Source: Agathobaculum hominis (lineage in GTDB: Bacteria > Bacillota > Clostridia > Oscillospirales > Butyricicoccaceae). From it: a stretch of 64,000 nt of DNA. The stretch is taken from NCBI RefSeq assembly GCF_014288055.1, contig NZ_JACOPK010000007.1, positions 1 through 64,000 of the forward strand. The letters are read 5' to 3'. How positions within the stretch are numbered: the stretch's first letter is position 1; every line of letters starts with the position of its first letter. The notes beneath the pieces were generated by a model. It saw nothing but the letters and a program-made list of their open reading frames with translations, was not told where the DNA came from and did no database searches. Positions 25,849-33,405 of the stretch are shown one piece after another. The translations under genes and the position numbers were made by a program.

Positions 25849-26877
25849 TCAGTAAGCGATCGTTGCCATAACGTCGGAAACCTCCGGCTTGGCAGAGATC
25901 AGACCCTCATCGTACATCCAGTCGATATTCTCCTGCCAGCAGGCCTCAGTCTGAGACAGGAACTTTGCATCTGCGGTCTCCATGAGCGGAAGCAGCGTTT
26001 CACAGGACTTCTTCTCTACATCCGGGTCCAACGCAAAGTTCGCCTCATCCTGATTGTCGAGCAGAACCTGCAGAACCTCATCCGTGCTGTTCTTGAAGTC
26101 CTCGAAGCCCTTGCTGCATGCAGTCAGAAAGCCTGCAAGCACATCCGGCTCGTTATCGATCATCTCATCGCTTGCAAGGAAAATGCCCTCATAGTATTTC
26201 GGCACACCGAAATCATCCGGGAAGAAGTAATTGACCTCAAAGCCCTCCTTCTCGAGCTGCGGCACCTCATGGTTGACCAGGCAGCCGATGGTTGCGTCTA
26301 CATTGCCGGTGGTCATCGAGCTCATCAGATCAAAGCCGACATCTACCAGTTTTACGCTGTCCGGGTCTGCGCCGGAGTTCTTCATGATGCTGCGGATCAG
26401 GGCCTCAGAAAGCTCCGTACCGGCATAACCGACCGTCTTGCCCTCCAGATCCTTCGGAGAGGTGATATTTTTATCCTTGAGCGAGAGCACGATATTCAGC
26501 GGGCCCTGCACAACCGCACCGATCGACTTGATCGGCACGTTCTGCTCAGCGCGCGCCTGAATGACATCCTGCTGATAGTACAGGCCAATATCAGCCTTGC
26601 CTGCTGCAACCATACTCATCGCATCGTTAACACCAGCCGGAGACTGAATATCAACATCCAGTCCCTGCTCAGCAAAGTAACCCTTCTCCTGTGCTTCATA
26701 CAGAAATGCGTGCAGAGCATTCGGATACCAGTCGAGCACAACGGTCAGATGGTGCAGATTGTCCTCCGCACCGCCGTCTCCGCCTGCTTCGGCATTGCTG
26801 TTTGCAGCGCCCTGTGCGCCGCAGCCGGTCAGCAGCAGTGTGCCTGCTGCCAGAAGTGCAAGAAATCGCTTTTTCAT
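25849..26877 (-). CDS. thiY: ABC transporter substrate-binding lipoprotein, HMP/thiamine-precursor type (ThiY-like)
   Basis: A 342-residue lipoprotein of the NMT1/ThiY family. The signal peptide ends in the lipobox LLLTGC with Cys at residue 19, followed by a short Gly/Ala/Asn linker. The mature part shows VVLDWYPNALHAFLYEAQEKGYF (as adjacent blocks), AAGKADIGLYYQQD and GKTVGYAGTEL, close to binding proteins for formylaminopyrimidine/HMP. It is the last gene of the TPP-riboswitch operon, behind the permease and ATPase, which supports a pyrimidine precursor of thiamine as ligand. AAGGAG lies upstream of the ATG. Confidence 0.88.
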   Translation of the reverse strand: MKKRFLALLAAGTLLLTGCGAQGAANSNAEAGGDGGAEDNLHHLTVVLDWYPNALHAFLYEAQEKGYFAEQGLDVDIQSPAGVNDAMSMVAAGKADIGLYYQQDVIQARAEQNVPIKSIGAVVQGPLNIVLSLKDKNITSPKDLEGKTVGYAGTELSEALIRSIMKNSGADPDSVKLVDVGFDLMSSMTTGNVDATIGCLVNHEVPQLEKEGFEVNYFFPDDFGVPKYYEGIFLASDEMIDNEPDVLAGFLTACSKGFEDFKNSTDEVLQVLLDNQDEANFALDPDVEKKSCETLLPLMETADAKFLSQTEACWQENIDWMYDEGLISAKPEVSDVMATIAY

Positions 26878-26975
26878 AGGTAATTTTCTCCTTGAATATT
26901 CAAAAGTTCGTTTTTCTGTTGTTTGCTGATTGCACGATACGTGTGCATGAAATCAGCATAACGCCTCGAGCGTCG

Positions 26976-27731
26976 TTACAGGCTGCTTCTCCATGTCACA
27001 ATCTTCTTTTCGAGCCAGCTGACAATGCCGACTGCGATCATTGCGACCGCGCTCAGCAGGACGATCGGCGCGAAAACGCCTGCGCCGTCCAGCTGCGTCA
27101 TCATGCGGCGGCTGAAATATCCGAGACCCGCCTGCGCGCCAAGCCATTCACCGATCGCAGCGCCGATGATCGACATCGGGATTGCCATCTTTATGGCTGA
27201 GAAGAAATACGGCAGCGCCGCCGGCAGCTTCAGCTTGAGGAATATCTCCTTTCGGCCTGCGCCGAACGTGCGCAGCATGTCCACCATATCGGTCTTAGCC
27301 GAACGAAAGCCGTCGAAAACCGTCATCGCGATCGGAAAGAACGTGATGAGCACGGTCACGAGCACCTTGCTCCAGATCGTATAGCCGAACCAGAGCACAA
27401 ATAACGGCGCGAGCGCGGTCGTCGGAATGGTCTGCGACGCGATGATGAGCGGATAGAGCATGCGTTCCGCTGCCGGACTGGCGTCCATTACGATGGCAAG
27501 CAGCAGGCCGAGCGCGACCGAGATCGCGAGGCCTACGCCTGTGCACAGCATGGTTGCCGGAAGATGTGCGGTGAATAGCGGCTTCCGCAGCTCCCACAGG
27601 CGCACGAGAATCTGCGTCGGAGACGGAAGAATGTATGCTGCGTTCATACCCATCGCGCCCGCCTGCCAGATGATCAGCAGCGCCAGCATGAAAATAAGGA
27701 CGGGCAGATTTGCATTCGTTTTCTTTTTCAT
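26976..27731 (-). CDS. thiX: ABC transporter permease for thiamine pyrimidine precursor (ThiX-like)
   Basis: This 251-residue permease of the SsuC/TauC/ThiX type has about six membrane segments and the EAA loop region with AAIGEWLGAQAGLG. ATG 27731 is chosen for its GGGAGG spacing; the upstream frame is just the end of the ATPase gene. It overlaps thiZ by four bases (ATGA), showing translational coupling. Together with ThiZ and ThiY it should import HMP or a formylated aminopyrimidine for salvage by TenA and ThiD. Confidence 0.88.
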   Translation of the reverse strand: MKKKTNANLPVLIFMLALLIIWQAGAMGMNAAYILPSPTQILVRLWELRKPLFTAHLPATMLCTGVGLAISVALGLLLAIVMDASPAAERMLYPLIIASQTIPTTALAPLFVLWFGYTIWSKVLVTVLITFFPIAMTVFDGFRSAKTDMVDMLRTFGAGRKEIFLKLKLPAALPYFFSAIKMAIPMSIIGAAIGEWLGAQAGLGYFSRRMMTQLDGAGVFAPIVLLSAVAMIAVGIVSWLEKKIVTWRSSL

Positions 27732-28483
27732 TCCGATACCTCCCTGCGCAGCAGCGAGATAAGGTTTTCGCGCAGCTCGAGCATCCGCGGCTCGGTGAGG
27801 CACGCACGGGTGCGCGGGTACGGCGCCGGTACCTCAAAGGAACGCAGCCTGCGGATGGGCGTATCTTCGACCACGAGCACGCGGCCGGAAAGGAAGATCG
27901 CCTCTTCGACATCATGCGTGATAAACAGCACAGTCTTGCTGTCGCGCTCCCACTGGTCGAGCAGCCATTCCTGCATGGTGATGCGCGTGAGAAAGTCGAG
28001 CGCGGAAAACGGCTCGTCCAGCAGCAGCAGTTCGGAGCCGGTCAGCAATGTGCGCGCAAAGGCCGCCCGCTGCCGCATTCCGCCCGAAAGCTCCTCCGGA
28101 CGCTTGTCACCCCAGCCGGCAAGGCCGACATGCTCCAGCGTCTCTGCCACACGGCGGTCCATTTCCGCACGTGGAATTCCGCCGCGCACCTCCATCGGCA
28201 GACGCAGATTTTCGTTCACTGTGCGCCACGGGAACAGCAGGTCGCGCTGAGGCATATAGCCGCAGTAGCCTCTCCTGCCGTCGATGCTCTCTCCGCCGAC
28301 CAGGATGTCGCCGCTCTTGCGCGTGAGCAGCTGACCGGTCAGACGGAAAATCGTAGATTTGCCGCAGCCGGAAGGGCCGATGACCGAAACAAATTCGCCT
28401 TTTCCGATGTGAAAGGACAGATCGTCAATGATATTGAAATCCTCGACGTCATATTGAAAGGTAACGTTGCGAAACTCAAGCAT
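27728..28483 (-). CDS. thiZ: ABC transporter ATP-binding protein (ThiZ-like)
   Basis: A 251-residue ATPase with Walker A GPSGCGKST (about residue 37), Q-loop GYMPQRDLLFPW, signature LSGGMRQRAAFAR, Walker B LLLLDEPFSALD and switch ITHDVEEA. It is of the nitrate/sulfonate/taurine (SsuB/ThiZ) subgroup. Gene order tenA-thiZ-thiX-thiY and the upstream TPP riboswitch specify its role in uptake of the thiamine pyrimidine moiety. It starts immediately after tenA. Confidence 0.88.
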   Translation of the reverse strand: MLEFRNVTFQYDVEDFNIIDDLSFHIGKGEFVSVIGPSGCGKSTIFRLTGQLLTRKSGDILVGGESIDGRRGYCGYMPQRDLLFPWRTVNENLRLPMEVRGGIPRAEMDRRVAETLEHVGLAGWGDKRPEELSGGMRQRAAFARTLLTGSELLLLDEPFSALDFLTRITMQEWLLDQWERDSKTVLFITHDVEEAIFLSGRVLVVEDTPIRRLRSFEVPAPYPRTRACLTEPRMLELRENLISLLRREVSE

Positions 28484-29155
28484 TTACAGTTCCCCGTTCC
28501 ATGCCATTTCCCAGAACATACCCTCGTAGAGCGAGCAGTCGACAAAAATGTCGGTGAGGCGCTCGAGCTGCGGATCGGTATAGTGTTCGGCCAGCTGCTC
28601 CATATATGCGATGAGGCGGCGGTTCTCTGCGGCGTAATCTTCGGAGGCATAGCCCTGTATCCATTCGCCATAGAATTCATGCTTTTCCGCATTTGGATAA
28701 TTCGAGACGATCCATTTTGCGATATACTCATAGCTGAGCGCGCAGGAAAGCACCGCTGCCATGATCTCCGCCGGGCCTTCCTCCGCCGCGACAGCGCGCA
28801 TGTAGGCAGTATATGAGCTGTTCGGGAGCGACGGCTTGACGCGCTCGGCGTCCTCCTCCGTGATGCCGAGACGCTTCATGTAGCCGCGGTGAATGTTCAT
28901 CTCGCCGCCGAGGATATTCGCGACCGAGGACGCAAACATGCGCATGACCTCGGGATCGCGCGACTTGACAACGCCCTGTGCAAAGACCTTGGCATAGTCA
29001 AACAGGTAAACGTAATCCTGCAACAGATAAAAACGAAATTTCTGAATTTCGAGGCTGCCGTCGGCAATACCGCGCACGAAAGGATGCTTGAGATAGCCCT
29101 CCCAGATCTCGCGCGTTGCATCGAGCAGTCTTTGGGTTGTTTTGTTGTTTTTCAA
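28484..29155 (-). CDS. tenA: Thiaminase II / aminopyrimidine aminohydrolase (TenA)
   Basis: TenA hydrolyses formylaminopyrimidine-type thiamine breakdown products to HMP, allowing salvage. Family marks include HPFVRGIADGSL, FRFYLLQDYVYLFDYAKVFA (as two blocks), a YTAYM helix, LSCALSYEYIAKW and HEFYGEWIQGYAS. The active Cys lies in ALSCALSYEY, and a second conserved site is at the C-terminal EGMFWEMAW. I place the start at TTG 29153-29155, 223 residues, with GGGGG seven bases upstream. An ATG at 29206 (240 residues) has no good ribosome binding site but cannot be ruled out. It is in the thi operon. Confidence 0.9.
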   Translation of the reverse strand: MKNNKTTQRLLDATREIWEGYLKHPFVRGIADGSLEIQKFRFYLLQDYVYLFDYAKVFAQGVVKSRDPEVMRMFASSVANILGGEMNIHRGYMKRLGITEEDAERVKPSLPNSSYTAYMRAVAAEEGPAEIMAAVLSCALSYEYIAKWIVSNYPNAEKHEFYGEWIQGYASEDYAAENRRLIAYMEQLAEHYTDPQLERLTDIFVDCSLYEGMFWEMAWNGEL

Positions 29156-29234
29156 GGTGGTACCCCCAATGAATTGATGTTGATTGTATCCTAAGACCGT
29201 CGGCATACTCTGCCGGCAGCACTTTCCGTCTGTA

Positions 29235-30056
29235 TCAGATCAGACGGATGCGCGACGTCAGTTCGTCTGCTGAAAGCAGGCTGACTGCGTCGATCAGGCG
29301 TGTCCGAAAGGAAGCGGTGCCCTCCATCTCTTTACGCACACGCGCCTCTGCGATTTCTCCGCAATGCTTCATCACCTCCGATGCCGTGACTGTGGCTTCA
29401 AATAATCTATCGGGTGCAGCGCCGCAGTACACGCCGGCAAGCGAGGTGAGCATACACCCTGCCCCGGTGATGCGGCGGAGCAGCTCGCTGCCGCCGCACA
29501 GCACTGCGGTGCGTTTTCCGTCTGTGATCACGTCCATCGCACCGGTCAGCAGCACGACCGTGCCGGTACGATGCGCAAAATCGCGCAGCCAGGCTGCGGA
29601 TTCCGCAAGATTGTCCTCGTCAATGCGGTCGCTGAGGTCGGCCTCTACACCGCTCTCCTGCCCCGTTCCGCCGGCCAGCGCACGGATTTCAGACACGTTG
29701 CCGCGGATGACTGAGACAAGGCCTTCCGCGAGGAGCTTCGCGCACATATCACCACGCAAATGGCTCGCGCCTGCGGCAACCGGATCGAGTACGACCGGAT
29801 GGCCGAGCTTTTTTGCGGTTCCTGCCGCGCGCAGCATGGCTTCCTGCGCGCGCACCGCGCCCATGTTGAGAACGAGCGAGGAGGCGTGCGCCGTGATCTC
29901 CTCGACCTCGCGCTCATCCTGCGCCATGATAGCCGTTCCGCCGGCCGCGAGAATGATATTCGCGCAGTCGTTAACTGTCACCGGATTGGTGATGCAATGG
30001 GTCATCGGACGGCACGAGACCGTTCTCTCAATCACTTTTTTCAGTTCTTCGATCAA
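29235..30056 (-). CDS. thiM: Hydroxyethylthiazole kinase
   Basis: A 273-residue ribokinase-fold enzyme phosphorylating 4-methyl-5-(2-hydroxyethyl)thiazole, the salvage route to the thiazole half of thiamine. Visible motifs are THCITNPVTVNDCANIILAAG near the N terminus (two adjacent blocks), VLDPVAAGASHLR, VIRGNVSEIRALAGG and the anion-hole segment RITGAGCMLTSLAGVY. It overlaps thiW by four bases. With thiD and thiE it can complete thiamine phosphate from salvaged halves. Confidence 0.95.
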   Translation of the reverse strand: MIEELKKVIERTVSCRPMTHCITNPVTVNDCANIILAAGGTAIMAQDEREVEEITAHASSLVLNMGAVRAQEAMLRAAGTAKKLGHPVVLDPVAAGASHLRGDMCAKLLAEGLVSVIRGNVSEIRALAGGTGQESGVEADLSDRIDEDNLAESAAWLRDFAHRTGTVVLLTGAMDVITDGKRTAVLCGGSELLRRITGAGCMLTSLAGVYCGAAPDRLFEATVTASEVMKHCGEIAEARVRKEMEGTASFRTRLIDAVSLLSADELTSRIRLI

Positions 30057-30562
30057 CGCAGAGCCCCCTCAAGGCTGCTGAACACATGCGTGCGCTTGAG
30101 CGCGGACAGCACGAGGACAGAAATCGCCGCGCCGACCGCAGTCGAGATAAGGAAGCTCGGTACAAAGGTGAACAGCGCCGCCTTGGTGTTGCCCATGAGG
30201 ACAGCGGCGATCGGGTAGGACGCAAGGCCGCCCAGAATGCCGGTGCCGAATACCTCGCCTGCATATGCCGCAGGCAGCTTCGGGCACAGCCTGTATGCCA
30301 CGCCGCACAGCAGCGCGCCGATCATGGAACCCGGAAAAGCGAGCAGGCTGCCCAGACCGAGGAGATTGCGGATGAGCGCTGCGGCAAACGCCATGCCGAC
30401 CGCATAACCGGGGCCGAGCAGGACCGCACCGAGTACGTTTACCATATGCTGTACGGGCGAGCACTTCGCGCCGAAAACTGGGATGGAAAACAGGCTGCCG
30501 ACAACGGCAACAGCAACAAGCACGCCTGCGATGGTCAGTTTACGGATGTTTTTCTCTTTCAT
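30053..30562 (-). CDS. thiW: Energy coupling factor transporter S component ThiW
   Basis: This 169-residue membrane protein has about five hydrophobic segments and matches ThiW, the predicted hydroxyethylthiazole-specific S component of ECF transporters: an N-terminal KLTIAGVLVAVAVVGSLFSIP, then GAKCSPVQHMVNVLGAVLLG (two separate blocks), and GLGSLLAFPGSMIGALLCG. It lies directly before thiM, the kinase acting on the same compound, and overlaps it by four bases. The shared ECF energising module (EcfA/EcfT) must be elsewhere. Confidence 0.92.
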   Translation of the reverse strand: MKEKNIRKLTIAGVLVAVAVVGSLFSIPVFGAKCSPVQHMVNVLGAVLLGPGYAVGMAFAAALIRNLLGLGSLLAFPGSMIGALLCGVAYRLCPKLPAAYAGEVFGTGILGGLASYPIAAVLMGNTKAALFTFVPSFLISTAVGAAISVLVLSALKRTHVFSSLEGALR

Positions 30563-31359
30563 TTTGATTCACTCCTGTTAAAAATACGGCAAAAATGGTC
30601 GAGCGGTCCGCAGCCGTGTCCGAGACCGGGCGCGTGACGGATTGCATCGGTGACATACTCCTTCGCAAGGCGGACTGCCTCGGGCACGCTTTTGCCGAGT
30701 GCGAGGTTGGACGCGATGGCAGAGGACAGCGTGCAGCCCGTGCCGTGCGTCGAGGTACTGTCGATCTGCTCGATCTCGATACGATGGCAGGTCTCACCAT
30801 CGAACAGCACATCCACGGCGCCAGGAATGTTTTTTCCGCCCTTGACCAGTACGTTTTTACAGCCGAGCGCGCCGATTTTGCGCGCTGCGGTTTCCATATC
30901 TGCGGGCGTATGGATCTCCATGCCTGCCAGATACTGTGCTTCGGGCACATTCGGCGTCAGCACATCGGCAAACGGCAACACGGTCTCGATCAGCGCGCCG
31001 ACCGACTTCGGGTCCATCAGCGGATCACCGTTCTTGGCAAACATGACCGGGTCGATGACAACATTCGCCGGGCGATACTGGCGCAGCTTGTCTGCGACTG
31101 CCTTCATGCATTCCGGCGAGGAAAGCATGCCGATCTTGACCGCATCCGGCGCGATGTCCTCAAACACCGCATCGATCTGTTCCTCGATCATCCTCGGACT
31201 GATGTCCTGAATGTCGATAACGCGCGCGGTGTTCTCTGCGACGACCGACACGATGACGCTCATGCCGAACACGCCGTGCGCCGCCATGGTTTTGAGGTCA
31301 GCCTGCACACCTGCGCCGCCCGAGCAGTCCGAACCGGCAATCGTAAGCACTTTTTTCAT
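30559..31359 (-). CDS. thiD: Hydroxymethylpyrimidine (phosphate) kinase, copy 1
   Basis: A 266-residue ribokinase-family enzyme that phosphorylates HMP twice for thiamine synthesis. The signature KVLTIAGSDCSGGAGVQADL is at the N terminus, VIDPVMFAKNG in the middle, and STHGTGCTLSSAIA near the C terminus. ATG 31357-31359 has GAGGAGAATTC upstream; the frame extends further only through the riboswitch terminator. It is the first gene of the thi operon, controlled by the TPP riboswitch, and overlaps thiW by four bases. A second copy lies at 59273-60055. Confidence 0.96.
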   Translation of the reverse strand: MKKVLTIAGSDCSGGAGVQADLKTMAAHGVFGMSVIVSVVAENTARVIDIQDISPRMIEEQIDAVFEDIAPDAVKIGMLSSPECMKAVADKLRQYRPANVVIDPVMFAKNGDPLMDPKSVGALIETVLPFADVLTPNVPEAQYLAGMEIHTPADMETAARKIGALGCKNVLVKGGKNIPGAVDVLFDGETCHRIEIEQIDSTSTHGTGCTLSSAIASNLALGKSVPEAVRLAKEYVTDAIRHAPGLGHGCGPLDHFCRIFNRSESK

Positions 31360-31411
31360 AGAATTCTCCTCTTTTCCGGAACAGCACCGCAAGTCTGGAT
31401 ACCGTTCCTGC

Positions 31412-31456
31412 ATAAAAATGCCGCAGTCCTCATTCTCTGACGAAAACTGCGGCATT
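31412..31456 (-). terminator. Attenuator terminator of the TPP riboswitch
   Basis: On the - strand AATGCCGCAGT pairs with ACTGCGGCATT, followed by TTTT, between the aptamer and the thiD start. It is the expected TPP-induced stop. Confidence 0.88.
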
Positions 31457-31469
31457 GTAATTTCGATGC

Positions 31470-31556
31470 GACAGCTCCCTACGATGGTTCTAACCAACAG
31501 GTTCAAAAGGTTGGGGGTATTCCCTCTCAGCCGCAGCCTGCGGCACCCTTGCTTCT
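31470..31556 (-). promoter_or_regulatory. TPP (THI-box) riboswitch
   Basis: Reading the - strand, the conserved core is present: AAGGGTGCC, a hairpin GCAGGCTGC, CTGAGAGGGAATACCC, GAACCTG (pyrophosphate side variant of ACCTGAT) and CATCGTAGGGAGC. This is the thiamine pyrophosphate aptamer that turns off thiamine genes. It lies directly downstream of the promoter; the closing helix may involve a 5' GACAG with 3' CTGTC, but the predicted start point leaves little room for it. Confidence 0.92.
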
Positions 31557-31562
31557 CTGTCC

Positions 31563-31592
31563 AGTATAGACCTGTGTCGCCCTGTTTGTCAA
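31563..31592 (-). promoter_or_regulatory. Promoter of the thi operon
   Basis: On the - strand TTGACA (31587-31592), 18-bp spacer, TATACT (31563-31568), directly upstream of the TPP aptamer. Confidence 0.75.
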
Positions 31593-31636
31593 GTATTTGT
31601 CAGTGTTCGCTCTGTTTTTCTCGTGAAAATGGCTGT

Positions 31637-32836
31637 TCAGCCTTCATATTTCAGCAGTTTCCGGTATGCTGCATCCATGCCGAGTGCGCCGAGGGGCGCA
31701 GTGATCAAAATCGCGAGCACCGCCACGGACAGCACGATCTTGCCGCACGGCAGCCCCATCGCAAGCGGCACAGAGCCGATCGCTGCCTGTACGGTTGCCT
31801 TCGGCAGGTAAGCAATGACGCAGAACAAGCGCTCGCGTCGACTGAGCTTCGTGCCTGCGAGGCAGAGTACAACACCCGCTGCACGGAAAATCAGTGCTGC
31901 AAACACCATCAAAACCGCTGCGAGACCGGTCTCGGATACATATCTGATGTCAACTGCGGCACCGACGAGCACAAACAGAATGAGCTCCGCTGCAATCCAG
32001 AGCTTTCCGAACTTTTCGCTGAGGCGTGCGCGAACTTCGCCGGTCGTTTTTCGTGCAAGCATGCACGCCATGCTCGTGACCGCGAGCAGGCCGGACAGCG
32101 CGATCTTTCCCTTGAGAACAGTCTCGAGCGCCACAAGCAGGAAGGAAACGCTCAGCACGATGATAACTTTGACGCTGCCGCGAACCATGTGGTTGCGGGC
32201 AAATGCCGCTTCAAAGAATCTCGACAGAGCATATCCGGCTGCTGCACCGACTGCGATACCAAGCAGGACCGAAACCGGGATGTTCAGAAAGTCTGCCGCC
32301 CTCGCATTTCCTCCCTGCGCGATACCAGTGAAAGTCGTAAACAGTACGATAACGTAGATGTCGTCACATGATGCACCGGCCAGCAGCATTTGGGGAATGC
32401 TCTTGTCCGTGCCCCATCGATTTTCCATAAGAAAGACCATGCGCGGCACGACAACGGCCGGAGAAACAGCTGCGAGTACGGCCCCCATAACAGCGGCCTC
32501 GATGCGGTTGACACCGAGAAGATACGGCGCGAGCAGTATGTATCCGGCGAGTTCGCAGGTCGCAGGCAGGCACGAGAGCAGGACGGCAGGACGGCCAACC
32601 TGTCTGAGGTCGGACAGGTTGAGCGACAGACCGGCCTTGAGCAGAATGATGATAAGCGCCATCTGCCGCAGCTCGGACGAGATCGACAGGATCGAGTCGT
32701 CGAGTACATTCAGTATGTGCGGGCCAAGAACAATGCCGACGAGGAGCATTCCGATGATACGCGGCAGCTTGATTGCCGAACAGACTGCTGCGGCAGCCAG
32801 TCCGGCAAGAAAAACGAGAGCAAGTGATGTTAACAT
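31637..32836 (-). CDS. Cation:proton antiporter (CPA family), fluoride-riboswitch controlled
   Basis: A 399-residue polytopic membrane protein with about twelve hydrophobic segments, of the monovalent cation:proton antiporter family (NhaP/KefB-like fold). The first segment TSLALVFLAGLAAAAVCSAI is followed by the IIGMLLVGIVLGPHIL motif; LKAGLSLNL and AAVSPAVVVPRMVFLME carry charged residues inside the membrane, and LLAGASCDDIYVIVLF has the Asp pair expected in the ion site. ATG 32834-32836 has AAGGAG upstream. It sits behind an apparent fluoride aptamer and attenuator, so it probably helps fluoride tolerance, as reported for some antiporters with this riboswitch. The transported ion is not proven. 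Confidence 0.88.
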   Translation of the reverse strand: MLTSLALVFLAGLAAAAVCSAIKLPRIIGMLLVGIVLGPHILNVLDDSILSISSELRQMALIIILLKAGLSLNLSDLRQVGRPAVLLSCLPATCELAGYILLAPYLLGVNRIEAAVMGAVLAAVSPAVVVPRMVFLMENRWGTDKSIPQMLLAGASCDDIYVIVLFTTFTGIAQGGNARAADFLNIPVSVLLGIAVGAAAGYALSRFFEAAFARNHMVRGSVKVIIVLSVSFLLVALETVLKGKIALSGLLAVTSMACMLARKTTGEVRARLSEKFGKLWIAAELILFVLVGAAVDIRYVSETGLAAVLMVFAALIFRAAGVVLCLAGTKLSRRERLFCVIAYLPKATVQAAIGSVPLAMGLPCGKIVLSVAVLAILITAPLGALGMDAAYRKLLKYEG

Positions 32837-32859
32837 AGTTTTTCTCCTTCCGGGGGCAT

Positions 32860-32903
32860 AAAAAAAGCTGATACCCCTGTGAAATATCACAGAAGTCATC
32901 AGC
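32860..32903 (-). terminator. Attenuator of the fluoride riboswitch
   Basis: On the - strand GCTGAT...CTGTGA pairs with TCACAG...ATCAGC, followed by seven T. The 5' half of this stem uses the conserved GCTGATGACTTC of the aptamer, so terminator and ligand-bound aptamer exclude each other: fluoride should switch the gene on. Confidence 0.85.
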
Positions 32904-32947
32904 AGTAACTGCGGTTTCGGCATGCGCCGCGGGAGAACTTCATTCCC
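32891..32947 (-). promoter_or_regulatory. Fluoride riboswitch aptamer (crcB motif)
   Basis: Reading the - strand: P1 GGGA/TCCC enclosing ATGAAGTTC, an inserted hairpin CGGC-GCAT-GCCG, AAACCGCAG, loop, then CTGCTGATGACTTC. All invariant parts of the crcB motif are in place: the ATGA-type loop, AAAC before the last stem, GCAG/CTGC stem, and GCTGATGA. The loop bases GAAGT pair with the downstream ACTTC, giving the pseudoknot that forms the fluoride site. The small inserted hairpin corresponds to an optional stem known in the class. Confidence 0.88.
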
Positions 32948-32964
32948 TTTTTATTTGCAGACAT

Positions 32965-32993
32965 ATTATAGCATAAATATAACGGCATGGCAA
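32965..32993 (-). promoter_or_regulatory. Promoter of the fluoride-responsive antiporter gene
   Basis: On the - strand TTGCCA (32988-32993), 17-bp spacer ending in TGC, TATAAT (32965-32970): an extended -10 promoter starting just before the aptamer. Confidence 0.75.
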
Positions 32994-33033
32994 ACTTTTT
33001 CTTGACCAGTTGAAATGCGATGTTTTCGGCAGC

Positions 33034-33065
33034 CTCAAAAGGCCGGTTTGATCCGGCCTTTTGAG
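33034..33065 (-). terminator. Terminator of spoVM
   Basis: CTCAAAAGGCCGG pairs perfectly with CCGGCCTTTTGAG around a short loop, one base after the spoVM stop codon. Confidence 0.85.
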
Positions 33066-33066
33066 A

Positions 33067-33138
33067 TTATCTGATATGGAAAATGTATCTGAGAATGCCG
33101 CACAAACACTTCGGGCTCTTCCAGACAGCAACTTTCAT
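33067..33138 (-). CDS. spoVM: Stage V sporulation protein SpoVM (23 aa)
   Basis: A 23-residue amphipathic peptide read from ATG 33136-33138, beginning MKVAVWKSPKCLCGILR. It aligns without gaps to the Bacillus SpoVM peptide (MKFYTIKLPKFLGGIVR...), keeping K2, K7, the critical P9, K10, L12, G14, I15 and R17. SpoVM recognises the positively curved forespore membrane and anchors SpoIVA for coat assembly. A GGGAGGAG site lies upstream; a second ATG directly precedes and could add one Met. It follows a 49-residue membrane protein gene by 17 nt and ends at its own terminator. Confidence 0.88.
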   Translation of the reverse strand: MKVAVWKSPKCLCGILRYIFHIR

Positions 33139-33155
33139 CATGCTCTCCTCCCTTC

Positions 33156-33305
33156 TCACAGGCTTTGACACAGGAGCAGACCCGCTGCAATGACTGCCGC
33201 CGCCAGCAACCGTACCGTCCAGCACGGCGGCAGCAGACTGCCGATGAGTACGCCTGCGCCGAAGAACAGCACCGCAAGGCCGATAGCCTGACCGCGGCAG
33301 AGCAT
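33156..33305 (-). CDS. Small two-helix membrane protein upstream of spoVM (49 aa)
   Basis: A 49-residue open frame beginning MLCRGQAIGLAVLFFGAGV, with GGGGGG upstream of its ATG. Two hydrophobic helices (residues about 6-25 and 31-46) are separated by a short LLPPCWTVR turn. It carries three Cys and has no homologue I can name. The tight position before spoVM (17 nt) suggests co-expression during sporulation, possibly as a partner at the forespore membrane; this is inference. Confidence 0.65.
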   Translation of the reverse strand: MLCRGQAIGLAVLFFGAGVLIGSLLPPCWTVRLLAAAVIAAGLLLCQSL

Positions 33306-33359
33306 TCCGCATCCCCCCTGCTTTCAGTATAAGCGCGGAGAAGGAAAAATGTGCATAAC

Positions 33360-33391
33360 AAAGGGAAACCACCTTTCGAGCGGTTTCCCTT
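33360..33391 (-). terminator. Terminator of dut
   Basis: AAGGGAAACC pairs with GGTTTCCCTT (plus one extra pair across a bulge), 15 nt after the dut stop codon; the following T tract is short. Confidence 0.75.
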
Positions 33392-33405
33392 GCTGTTCTT
33401 TTGAC

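Noticed and set aside
31360..31506. N-terminal extension of thiD (49 codons)
   Set aside because: It reads through the TPP riboswitch attenuator; ATG 31359 has GAGGAG upstream.
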